A stretch of 12,869 bases of DNA from Bacteroidales bacterium (lineage in GTDB: Bacteria > Bacteroidota > Bacteroidia > Bacteroidales > WCHB1-69). Made by a program: the position numbers and the translations under genes. Below the pieces are notes generated by a model. The model saw only the letters and a list, made by a program, of their open reading frames with translations. It did no database searches and was not told the DNA's origin. The DNA lies in contig JAFXPL010000040.1 of NCBI GenBank assembly GCA_017527945.1, positions 1 to 12,869 of the forward strand. Reading direction: 5' to 3'. Below are positions 1-6,849 of the stretch, one piece after another (position 1 is the stretch's first letter; the number at the start of each line of letters is the position of its first letter).

Positions 1-238
1 CGTGAAGGTGTTCCCCAACCCGGCGAATGACTTCGTCAATGTACAATGTACAATGTATAATGTACAATTAGGTGCGGATCTGCACGTGTTTGATGTGTAT
101 GGCAAATTGGTGCAGACCGTCCCGATGACGGGCGAGACCACCGCTATCAACGTCAGCAGTCTGGCCGACGGCATGTACTTCGTGCGCGTGACCACGGAAG
201 CGGGCGATGTGACGAAGCCGTTCGTGGTGAAACGGTAG
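1..238 (+). CDS. C-terminal end of a T9SS-secreted protein (type A sorting domain), 5' partial
   Basis: Seen: an open frame runs in from the left edge and ends at TAG 236-238. The visible 78 residues start close to VFPNPANDFVNV, continue with LHVFDVYGKLVQ and GMYFVRV, and end in KPFVVKR. Known: this is the pattern of the type A C-terminal sorting domain of Bacteroidetes, which directs proteins through the type IX secretion system and is removed at the cell surface. The rest of the protein lies outside the window, so its activity is unknown; the GTG at position 2 is most likely an internal Val codon. Odd: codons 38-70 (NVQCTMYNVQL) are built from a heptanucleotide repeat and fall in the loop between the first two strands of the domain. 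A hairpin terminator follows at 286-315. Confidence 0.85.
   Translation, partial: VKVFPNPANDFVNVQCTMYNVQLGADLHVFDVYGKLVQTVPMTGETTAINVSSLADGMYFVRVTTEAGDVTKPFVVKR
38..70 (+). repeat. heptanucleotide array (AATGTAC)n inside coding sequence
   Basis: Four consecutive heptamers (AATGTAC, AATGTAC, AATGTAT, AATGTAC) occupy 38-65, followed by AATTA. The block of 33 nt is exactly 11 codons, so the sorting-domain frame is kept, although the 7-nt period itself is not a multiple of three. The AT-rich composition contrasts with the GC-rich codons on both sides. Confidence 0.85.
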
Positions 239-241
239 GGA

Positions 242-255
242 CGCGATGAATCGCG
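242..255. repeat. short palindrome just after the T9SS gene
   Basis: CGCGAT (242-247), GA, ATCGCG (250-255) form a perfect 6-bp inverted repeat three bases past the stop codon. A further CGCG follows at about 261-264. It is not followed by a T run, so it does not look like the terminator, which comes after it. It could be a remnant of a dispersed palindromic repeat; one copy in the window cannot show this. Confidence 0.6.
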
Positions 256-285
256 AATCTCGCGTAAATTCTTTATGACCATTGC

Positions 286-315
286 AAAGGGGGATCCGGA
301 AGGGTCTCCCTTTTT
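286..315 (+). terminator. rho-independent terminator of the T9SS gene
   Basis: AAAGGGGGATCC (286-297) pairs with GGGTCTCCCTTT (302-313) across a GGAA loop, giving a 12-bp stem with two G-U pairs. The 3' arm runs into TTTTT (311-315). It lies 48 nt after the stop codon at 238 and before the next promoter, as expected for the end of the upstream transcript. Confidence 0.75.
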
Positions 316-364
316 GGTTTCAGGTTTCAGGTTCTAAGAGCTGAGAACTGAGAACTAAGAGCAG
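316..364. repeat. degenerate heptanucleotide array, intergenic
   Basis: Seven 7-nt units follow one another in phase: GGTTTCA, GGTTTCA, GGTTCTA, AGAGCTG, AGAACTG, AGAACTA, AGAGCAG. The unit sequence drifts from one half to the other but the period holds. It starts at the end of the terminator T run. Confidence 0.7.
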
Positions 365-385
365 AAGGCTTCTTTTCCGGGAACT

Positions 386-430
386 AAACTTCCTAAACTT
401 ATTAAACCTACTAAACCTCCTAACCCATTA
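386..430. repeat. nonanucleotide array upstream of the mechanosensitive channel promoter
   Basis: Five 9-nt units run in phase: AAACTTCCT, AAACTTATT, AAACCTACT, AAACCTCCT, then a weaker AACCCATTA. The array stops about 12 nt before the -7 element at 443-450, so it fills the place where a -33 element would be expected. No clear -33 TTG is seen there. Confidence 0.7.
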
Positions 431-442
431 ACCTAAAAATTG

Positions 443-450
443 TATCTTTG
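443..450 (+). promoter_or_regulatory. Bacteroidetes-type -7 element of the mscS-like gene
   Basis: TATCTTTG fits the TAnnTTTG consensus used by the primary sigma factor of Bacteroidetes. It ends 22 nt before the ATG at 473, giving a leader of roughly 15 nt. A matching -33 element is not evident. It probably drives the channel and YqaA-type genes, and perhaps nqrA, which has no clear promoter of its own. Confidence 0.65.
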
Positions 451-472
451 CCGCCTCAAAAACGGATAGTAC

Positions 473-3085
473 ATGAAAAAAACATTCATACTCATCGCCA
501 TCACCGTGCTGACGGTTTTCCAGGCCCAGGCGGTGCTTAAGGAGAAAGACCTGCCGCAGACCTTGGGCGTGCTCCGCGCCGAGCTGACGCAAGCCTACAA
601 CGAACAGAAGGCCATGATGGCCCGATTCGAGAGCCGCAACGTGGAGCAGCACTCCCGCCTCGTGCGCATGATGCAGAACAGCAACCAGATAGCCCTGATG
701 CTGTACTCGCAGAACGCCGACTTCACCCTCGACATGGCCTACGCCTGCCAAGCGGCCACCGAACAATACCGCAACCTCAAGCTCTACCACGCGCCCTACG
801 ACAAGATGAAGGAGCGCATCAACAGCGAAATCGAGCGCTACGATGCCCTCATCAAAACCCTGCAGAACCTGCCGCCCCGGATGCTGCCCAACGGCGAACT
901 GGGCGGGCTGCCCGACTCCATCCGCGCCGCCCTCCCCAAAGTGCTGTTGGACACCGCCACCAAGAACCTCTACATCCTTGACGAACAGGCACTTGAAGAC
1001 CGCGAAAAATGCGTGGAATACGCCACCGCACTCCGCGACAACTACAAAAAGATGCTCGAAAACGTGGAACTCGACCAAGAGCACTACGAAAAGGTGACCG
1101 AATGCATGGGCAAGCTCAACGCCTACGCCCTGTCGAAATACGAGGCCATCCAGAAAAACATCTTCGTGAACGGGAACAACTATTTCCAAACGCTCAAGCG
1201 GTTCCGCTGGCACGCCGCCCTCGCCAAGAAGGATGCCAACGACCGCTACAAAGCCTTCAGCCAGAAGTCGGAATGGCGCGGCCCGGTAATTCTCAGCATC
1301 AGCGTCTTCATGCTGACCTACATCATCATCGCCAGCCTGCTCAGCTACGCGGCCATGCGCTGGCTGCTGCCAAAGAGATGGCGCGAACATTTCAAGGACA
1401 ACCACAAGCGGCCCTTCGTCACCCTTGCCTGCGGCGTGGCCATCTTCGCCATTTCCATCGCCGTCGCGCACTTCTTCGTGACGCAGAACTTCGTGCTCAT
1501 GGCCATCCAGCTGATGACCTTCTTCGCCTGGCTCGTGGAGGTGATCCTCGTCTCCCTGCTCATCCGCCTCGACGACAGCCAGATCCGCGCCGGCGTGCGC
1601 TCCTACACCCCGTTCATCGGCATGGCCTTCCTCGTTATAGTGTGCCGCATCATATTGATACCTAACAATTTGGTAAATATAATCTATCCGCCTGTCATGC
1701 TGGCGTTCACCGTATGGCAGTTCTACGTGATGAAGCGCAAAATCGCCAAACTGCCCGACAGCGACATGGTCTATACCGTCATCTCCCTCATCGTGATGAT
1801 CGTCTCCTGCGTGGCCTCCTGGGTCGGATACGTGCTCTTGGCCGTGCAGATCATGACCTGGTGGATGATCCAGCTGGCCGCCATCCAGACCATCACCTGC
1901 TTCTACGACATCGCAAAATGGTACGAACAGTACCGCCTCACACGCAAAATCCTCAAGTCCAAGGGCGAGACGGCGAACGACAAGGCCGACCTGAAAAAAC
2001 AGTTCCAAAAGATGCAGCCCCGAATGGCCAAAGGCGAGTTCATCGGCCAGACCTGGTTCTACGATTTCCTCTTCAAGGCGTTGCTGCCCATCCTGGCCGT
2101 CCTCTCTGTGCCGGCCAGCGTCTATTGGGCAACCCGCATCTTCGAGATGTCGGCCCTCTGCCGCGAAATCTTCCGCTACGTCTTCCTCAACAGACCCGGC
2201 ATCATCGAGTTGTCGCTCTTCAAGATGTGCCTGGCACTGGAGCTCTTCTTCCTGTTCCGCTACCTGCACTATGCCATCCGCGCCTTCTACAAGATGCTCC
2301 GCAAGCGCCGCAAGAAGGTGGATCACGGCATGAACAACGCCACCCTGATCAACAACGTCATCTCCATCCTGGTGTGGGGACTGTACCTCATCCTCTGCAT
2401 GTTGATTCTGAAGGTCTCCGGCAAGGGCATCTCCATCGTGATGGCGGGCTTGGCCACCGGTCTCGGTTTCGCCATGAAAGACCTGTTGGAGAACTTCGTC
2501 TATGGCATCTCGCTCATGACGGGGCGCCTGCGCGTGGGCGACTACATCGAGTGTGACGGCGTGCAGGGCAAGGTCGATAGCATCAACTACCAAAGCACGC
2601 AGATTGTGACCCTCGACGGCAGCGTGATCGCCTTCCAGAATGCCACCCTTTTCAGCAAGAACTTCAAGAACCTGACGCGCAACCACGGCTACGTGCTGGT
2701 GAAGATCCCCGTGGGCGTGGCCTACGGCGTCAATGTGGAGAAAGTGCGCCAGATGCTGCTCAAGAGCCTCCAGCCGCTGATCGCCAAGAACAGCGCCGGC
2801 AAATACTCCGTCGATAACAAGCAGGGCTTCTCGGTGGTGTTCGACGACTTCGGCGACAGCAGCGTCAACCTCTATATCGTGTGCTGGATTCTGGTGGAAG
2901 ACAAGGCCGCCGTGGTGGCCCAGATCAAGGAAATCATCTACAACACTCTGAATAGCAATCATATAGAAATTCCTTTCCCGCAGCAGGATATCTACATTCG
3001 TCATGTGGAAATGCCCCAAAAACGCATTTTCGGCAGCGAAGAACTGAACGCCAGCGTACCCCAAGACAACGAGAAGAAAGCATAA
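473..3085 (+). CDS. large MscS-family mechanosensitive ion channel
   Basis: Known role: MscS channels open under membrane tension and release solutes during hypo-osmotic shock. Seen (870 aa): a signal peptide at residues 1-20 (MKKTFILIAI..., AQA); a helical, probably periplasmic domain at about 21-265; many hydrophobic segments from about 271 to 475 and again from 532 to 647; then the MscS core. The pore helix lies near 650-685 (AGLATGLGFAMKDLLENF). The following beta domain carries GRLRVGDYIECDGVQGKV (684-701), and the C-terminal part ends with IEIPFPQQDIYIR (831-843), typical of the family. The size and extra helices resemble the large MscK/MscM-like group rather than the small MscS. ATG 473 is chosen for the signal peptide and its position after the -7 element. 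Its stop TAA touches the ATG of the next gene. A patch near 1640-1690 is less GC-rich than the rest. Confidence 0.9.
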   Translation: MKKTFILIAITVLTVFQAQAVLKEKDLPQTLGVLRAELTQAYNEQKAMMARFESRNVEQHSRLVRMMQNSNQIALMLYSQNADFTLDMAYACQAATEQYRNLKLYHAPYDKMKERINSEIERYDALIKTLQNLPPRMLPNGELGGLPDSIRAALPKVLLDTATKNLYILDEQALEDREKCVEYATALRDNYKKMLENVELDQEHYEKVTECMGKLNAYALSKYEAIQKNIFVNGNNYFQTLKRFRWHAALAKKDANDRYKAFSQKSEWRGPVILSISVFMLTYIIIASLLSYAAMRWLLPKRWREHFKDNHKRPFVTLACGVAIFAISIAVAHFFVTQNFVLMAIQLMTFFAWLVEVILVSLLIRLDDSQIRAGVRSYTPFIGMAFLVIVCRIILIPNNLVNIIYPPVMLAFTVWQFYVMKRKIAKLPDSDMVYTVISLIVMIVSCVASWVGYVLLAVQIMTWWMIQLAAIQTITCFYDIAKWYEQYRLTRKILKSKGETANDKADLKKQFQKMQPRMAKGEFIGQTWFYDFLFKALLPILAVLSVPASVYWATRIFEMSALCREIFRYVFLNRPGIIELSLFKMCLALELFFLFRYLHYAIRAFYKMLRKRRKKVDHGMNNATLINNVISILVWGLYLILCMLILKVSGKGISIVMAGLATGLGFAMKDLLENFVYGISLMTGRLRVGDYIECDGVQGKVDSINYQSTQIVTLDGSVIAFQNATLFSKNFKNLTRNHGYVLVKIPVGVAYGVNVEKVRQMLLKSLQPLIAKNSAGKYSVDNKQGFSVVFDDFGDSSVNLYIVCWILVEDKAAVVAQIKEIIYNTLNSNHIEIPFPQQDIYIRHVEMPQKRIFGSEELNASVPQDNEKKA

Positions 3086-3523
3086 ATGCTGGAACGGCTC
3101 GGACTTTTCGGACTCTTTATCGGCTGCCTGCTGTCGGCCACCATCATCCCCTTTTCGTCGGAGGCCCTGCTGACGGGTGCGCTGCTGCTCGACTATTCGC
3201 CGTGGACAGTCATTCTCGTGGCCACGCTCGGCAACACCATCGGCGGCATGACCTGCTATCTCTTAGGATGGCTTTGCAAATGGTCATGGATAGAGAAGTA
3301 TCTGAAAATCAAGGAAGAAAAGCTTGCCAAAGCGCATCAAAAAGTCGAAAAGTACGGCTGCTTCGCCGCGTTGCTCGCCTGGTTGCCCGTCATCGGTGAT
3401 GTCATCGCCGTGGCTTTGGGACTGGTGCGCACCCGCGTTTTGCCGACCACCGTCCTCATGTTCCTTGGCAAAGGCCTCCGCTACATGGCCGTTGCCGGAC
3501 TCTTCACGATGCTAAACATCTAA
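3086..3523 (+). CDS. YqaA/DedA-type (VTT-domain) small membrane protein
   Basis: Seen (145 aa): hydrophobic segments at about 7-22, 26-60, 93-113 and 120-143; a short charged helix (WIEKYLKIKEEKLAKAHQKV, 68-87); and the motif WLPVIGDVIAVALGLVR (99-115), characteristic of YqaA-like members of the DedA/SNARE-associated superfamily. E. coli YqaA is of similar size. Known: DedA-superfamily proteins are inner-membrane proteins, and some members flip phospholipids or undecaprenyl phosphate; the role of the YqaA branch is not settled. Context: the start codon follows the channel stop directly (TAAATG), so the two are almost certainly one transcript and probably translationally coupled. A joint envelope-stress role is an inference only. 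Confidence 0.8.
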   Translation: MLERLGLFGLFIGCLLSATIIPFSSEALLTGALLLDYSPWTVILVATLGNTIGGMTCYLLGWLCKWSWIEKYLKIKEEKLAKAHQKVEKYGCFAALLAWLPVIGDVIAVALGLVRTRVLPTTVLMFLGKGLRYMAVAGLFTMLNI

Positions 3524-3540
3524 ACCGAATTATTCATGCT

Positions 3541-3617
3541 ACTTGACATTGACTTTTACTTGTTAAACTTTGAACATTGAACCTTGAACACTGAACTTTG
3601 AACCTTGAACCTTGAAC
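3541..3617 (+). repeat. 11-unit heptanucleotide array abutting the nqrA start codon
   Basis: Eleven 7-nt units run in phase. Four degenerate ones come first (ACTTGAC, ATTGACT, TTTACTT, GTTAAAC), then seven well-conserved ones (TTTGAAC, ATTGAAC, CTTGAAC, ACTGAAC, TTTGAAC, CTTGAAC, CTTGAAC; 3569-3617). The first base after the last unit is the A of the nqrA ATG. The array makes up nearly the whole 94-bp gap after the YqaA-type gene, so it forms the leader of nqrA. Confidence 0.9.
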
Positions 3618-4961
3618 ATGAGCATTAAAATCACCAAAGGATTGGACCTGAAGATTTCAGGTGCCGCACCTGACCGCGAACTACCTTTCACCCTGCCGGA
3701 GACGTTCCATATCCGGCCGGCCGATTTCCGCTGGCTGAAGCCGAAGCTCGAAGTGCGGGAGGGCGACCCCGTGCGCGTCGGGACACCGCTGTTCTGCGAC
3801 AAGCAGGACGAGCGAATCGTGATCGTTTCGCCCGTGAACGGCACCGTGAAGGCCGTTGTGCGTGGCGAGAAACGCGCCATCGAGGCCGTGACAATCACCC
3901 GCGACACAGACGCGCCCACAGAGGCCAACCTGGATTTCAACAAGCCCACCGACCGCGACGGAATCCGTAATTTGCTGCTACGGCACGGTCTTTGGCCCTG
4001 CCTGCGACAGCGGCCCTTCTCCACCATTCCCAGCCCCGACAGCTCGCCGAAAGCCCTCTTCATCCCCTGCTTCGACTCCAACCCGCTGGCCCCGGACTTC
4101 AACGTGCTGCTACGAGGCGAAGGGGAGCATTTCCGGCACGGCGTAGGCATTCTGCAACGGGCGGCAGGCAACGTTTCCGTACATTTTTGCATGCGCGAAG
4201 GCATTGACAACCAAATATTTGAAAACATCGAACATATTGAGAAGCACTATTTCACCGGACCGCACCCTGCCGGCAACGTAGGCACGCACATCCACTTCAT
4301 CGACCCGCTCGACAAAGGTGAAACAGTGTGGTACATCGATCCGCAGGAAGTCGCCCGTATCGGCCGCTTCTTCATGGAACACACGTTGCAGTTCCAGAAA
4401 ACCGCCGCGCTGACGGGTCCTGCCGTCAAGAGCACCGGCTACTTCCACACGATTTACGGCGCGGACTTGTCCACATTACTCGTCGGCAACCTCAATCAGG
4501 AGAATGTCCGCGTCATCAGCGGCAGCGTGCTGAACGGCAGCAGGTTGGGCGACTACCCCACCCTCGCCTTCCACGATCGACAGCTTACGGTCGTCGCGGA
4601 GGGCGGCAAACGGGAAATTCTCGGATGGCTGCTGCCGGGACTGAAGAAATGGAGTCTCTCGCACACGTTCCTGTCGTGGCTCACGCCCAAGCGCACATAC
4701 GAGGTCAACACCTCGCTCCACGGCGGCCGCCGCGCCGTCATGATGACCGATGTCTATGACAAGGTCTTCCCCCTTGACCTGATGCCGCTTCAACTGCTCA
4801 AGGCCTGCGAAATCAAGGACATCGAGCAGATGGAAGCCCTCGGCATCTACGAAGTTGACAGCGAGGACTTCGCCCTCAGCGAGCTCGTCTGCCCCTCAAA
4901 AAAGGAATGGCAACAAATTGTCGAGAACGCACTTCTCGAATTACGAATACAGACAAAATAA
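3618..4961 (+). CDS. nqrA: Na+-translocating NADH:quinone reductase subunit A
   Basis: NqrA is the cytoplasmic-side subunit of the Na+-pumping NADH:quinone reductase, which couples NADH oxidation to quinone reduction and Na+ export. Seen (447 aa, the family's usual length): N-terminal KITKGLDLKI; a lipoyl/barrel-sandwich-like region at about 25-95 (EGDPVRVGTPLF, SPVNGTVKAV); LLRHGLWPCLRQRPFSTIP (120-138); FTGPHPAGNVGTHIHFIDP (212-230); SGSVLNGSRLGDYP (301-314); RRAVMMTDVYDKVFPLDLMP (371-390); and the C-terminal EIKDIEQMEALGIYEV and LVCPSKKEW blocks. All are typical of NqrA. The start is ATG 3618; an in-frame TTG at 3612 lies inside the repeat array and is unlikely. No promoter is clear, so it may be read from 443-450. 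Odd: the next gene is not nqrB but a fucosidase overlapping by one base (TAATG); nqrB is 3.2 kb downstream. Confidence 0.95.
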   Translation: MSIKITKGLDLKISGAAPDRELPFTLPETFHIRPADFRWLKPKLEVREGDPVRVGTPLFCDKQDERIVIVSPVNGTVKAVVRGEKRAIEAVTITRDTDAPTEANLDFNKPTDRDGIRNLLLRHGLWPCLRQRPFSTIPSPDSSPKALFIPCFDSNPLAPDFNVLLRGEGEHFRHGVGILQRAAGNVSVHFCMREGIDNQIFENIEHIEKHYFTGPHPAGNVGTHIHFIDPLDKGETVWYIDPQEVARIGRFFMEHTLQFQKTAALTGPAVKSTGYFHTIYGADLSTLLVGNLNQENVRVISGSVLNGSRLGDYPTLAFHDRQLTVVAEGGKREILGWLLPGLKKWSLSHTFLSWLTPKRTYEVNTSLHGGRRAVMMTDVYDKVFPLDLMPLQLLKACEIKDIEQMEALGIYEVDSEDFALSELVCPSKKEWQQIVENALLELRIQTK

Positions 4962-6835
4962 TGAAAAACATCTTCCTTAAGCAGCCCCGGAGGGGCAAAA
5001 CGCACGAAGTGCAAATAACCCCACACAAGCGCAGCGCAGTGTGGGGCGCGACCCTCATCATGCTCATCCTGGCAGGATTAGCGACGCAGGCCCAAGTCCA
5101 GCCCACCTGGGAATCCCTCAACCAACGTGGCTACCCGCAGTGGTTCCAAGACGCGAAACTCGGCATCTTCATCCACTGGGGACTCTACTCCGTGCCCGCA
5201 TACGCCTCCAAAGAGGGCTACGGCGAGTGGTTCTATCGCGGGCTCATGCAGAAAGTGCCGGAGCGGACACGCATCATGAGCTATTACGCCGACACCACCA
5301 AGCCCGTTTTCGACCAATACAAGGAGCTCACAAAATATTGGCACGCAGAACTTTGGAATCCTGACGAGTGGGCTAAGATGTTCAAGGATGCCGGCGCGAA
5401 CTACGTAGTGTTGGTCACCAAGCACCACGATGGTTACTGTCTATGGGACAGCAAGTTCCAACCCGAATGGAACAGTGTGGTGAGCGGTCCTAAGCGCAAC
5501 ATTGTGGAGGAGCTGACCCATGCCGTGCGCGACAACGGACTTCGCATGGGCTTCTACTACTCGCTGCCCGAATGGTCGAACCCGCGCCACATCTGGATGG
5601 TCGATCCCGACAACGAAATCGGCGACTACGTGGACAACTACATGGTGCCGCAGTTCAAGGAGTTGGTGAGCCGTTACAAGCCCGACCTCCTCTTCTCCGA
5701 CGGCGACTGGAACAACACGGCGGAGCAGTTGCGTTCGCAGGAGTTGATCAGCTGGTACTACAACACCGTGGGTCCCGATGCCATTGTGAACAACCGCTGG
5801 GGCAACGGCACGAAGCACGGCTTCCTCACGCCCGAGTACAGCGCAGGCATCGCCAACACGGAGATGCCCTGGGCCGAATGCCGCGGTTTGGGACGCAGCT
5901 TCGGATTGAACCGCAACGAGAACTTGGAAAACTATATGACCGACAAGGAGTTAATCCAGCATTTCGTAGAGCTGGTAGCGCACGGCGGCGGCATGACTCT
6001 CAACGTGGGCCCCTACGCCGACGGCACCATCCCACTCATCCAGCAGGAACGGCTAAAGAGTCTCGGCAACTGGCTGAAAATCAACGGCGAGGCGATTTAC
6101 GGCACAAGACCGTATCTGATTCCGTGCCAGCGCGAGAAAACCTCAGCGGAATTGCCGCCAACGGAGAGCATCGACTTCGACTGGGTGCGTAATGCGCCGA
6201 TGCGGGGCGTGAGCACCGACAACTTCCAAATACAATGGAACGGAATAGTGACAATTCCCGAGGATGGAAGATACACGTTTACAGCATCGGCAGACGACAC
6301 AATGAAAGTATATTGCATGAACGGCATCCCAATGTCGCTGCTGTCGAGAAAAAGCGGCAACGGACCGGGCAGTGACACGGCAACGCTGGACCTTCAAAAA
6401 GGCAACAGTATCACAATGCTGGCTTTATTCAAGGAAAACGATCTGGAGGCTACCGCCTCGCTGAAATGGAGCGTAAACGGCGGCGCGTTCGAGCCGGTGC
6501 GAGCAAACTGGACCGGCGAGGTCTTCTGGGAGAAGACCACCCGCTGCTTCACCACCAAGGACAACAACCTCTACATCATCGAGTTCGAGCGGCCGAGCCA
6601 ACTTGCGCCGTTGGTCATTCAGAACATGCCCAAGCTGAACCCCAAGGCGGACATGATCCTCTTAGGAACGGAAGAGGAGGTGGACTTCCAAGGGTTCAAA
6701 GGGGTGAAATACAACATGTTGAAGTGGAAGCAGGACAGGAAAGGGAACGTCACCATCGACTTCTCCAGCATTGACCCCGAAAAATTGGAGAGGCTGGAGA
6801 ATGCGTGGGTGATTCGAATCCGCGACTATCAATAG
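4961..6835 (+). CDS. secreted alpha-L-fucosidase, GH29, with inserted PA14-like domain
   Basis: GH29 enzymes remove terminal alpha-L-fucose by a retaining mechanism. Seen (624 aa): WFQDAKLGIFIHWGLYSVPAY (61-81), YVVLVTKHHDGYCLWDS (148-164), GFYYSLPEW (197-205), PDLLFSDGDW (241-250; D247 is the likely nucleophile), MPWAECRGLGRSFG (302-315; E306 or E301 are acid/base candidates, unresolved) and LLNVGP-like LNVGPYADG (347-355). After IYGTRPY (379-385), residues of about 412-515 read as a PA14-type beta domain (WNGIVTIPEDGRYTFTASAD). The usual C-terminal part then resumes (RCFTTKDNNLYIIEF). This places the insert in the linker; its codons are A-richer than the flanks. The start at 4961 overlaps the nqrA stop. 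The signal peptide is abnormal: MKNIFL and LIMLILAGLATQAQ are split by 25 residues encoded by a hairpin cluster (4979-5053). No lipobox, so periplasmic or exported. Confidence 0.92.
   Translation: MKNIFLKQPRRGKTHEVQITPHKRSAVWGATLIMLILAGLATQAQVQPTWESLNQRGYPQWFQDAKLGIFIHWGLYSVPAYASKEGYGEWFYRGLMQKVPERTRIMSYYADTTKPVFDQYKELTKYWHAELWNPDEWAKMFKDAGANYVVLVTKHHDGYCLWDSKFQPEWNSVVSGPKRNIVEELTHAVRDNGLRMGFYYSLPEWSNPRHIWMVDPDNEIGDYVDNYMVPQFKELVSRYKPDLLFSDGDWNNTAEQLRSQELISWYYNTVGPDAIVNNRWGNGTKHGFLTPEYSAGIANTEMPWAECRGLGRSFGLNRNENLENYMTDKELIQHFVELVAHGGGMTLNVGPYADGTIPLIQQERLKSLGNWLKINGEAIYGTRPYLIPCQREKTSAELPPTESIDFDWVRNAPMRGVSTDNFQIQWNGIVTIPEDGRYTFTASADDTMKVYCMNGIPMSLLSRKSGNGPGSDTATLDLQKGNSITMLALFKENDLEATASLKWSVNGGAFEPVRANWTGEVFWEKTTRCFTTKDNNLYIIEFERPSQLAPLVIQNMPKLNPKADMILLGTEEEVDFQGFKGVKYNMLKWKQDRKGNVTIDFSSIDPEKLERLENAWVIRIRDYQ
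4979..5053 (+). repeat. three-hairpin palindromic element within the fucosidase signal-peptide region
   Basis: Three inverted repeats stand in a row: GCCCC/GGGGC with loop GGA (4984-4996); GCAC/GTGC with loop GAA (5002-5012); and CCCCACAC/GTGTGGGG (5019-5026 and 5039-5046) with a 12-nt loop that itself contains GCGC-A-GCGC. The element spans 25 codons in frame. Removing it would join MKNIFL to LIMLILAGLATQAQ, a normal signal peptide. The ends are inferred from the protein; no clear target-site duplication is seen. Confidence 0.75.
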
Positions 6836-6849
6836 TTCCTGGCCGCTTC

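Noticed and set aside
428..3064. 878-codon open frame on the minus strand, antisense to the MscS-type gene
   Set aside because: The translation is rich in His, Asp, Gly and Gln without recognisable domains. The plus-strand frame has a signal peptide, membrane segments and MscS motifs. GC-rich third positions explain the long open antisense frame.
3563..4228. 221-codon minus-strand frame over the start of nqrA
   Set aside because: Its C-terminus is only the translated heptamer array, and the rest mirrors nqrA codons. No independent signal.
4907..4960. Earlier in-frame ATG for the fucosidase, inside nqrA
   Set aside because: It would add 18 hydrophilic residues before the signal peptide. ATG 4961 gives MKN and the common TAATG coupling.
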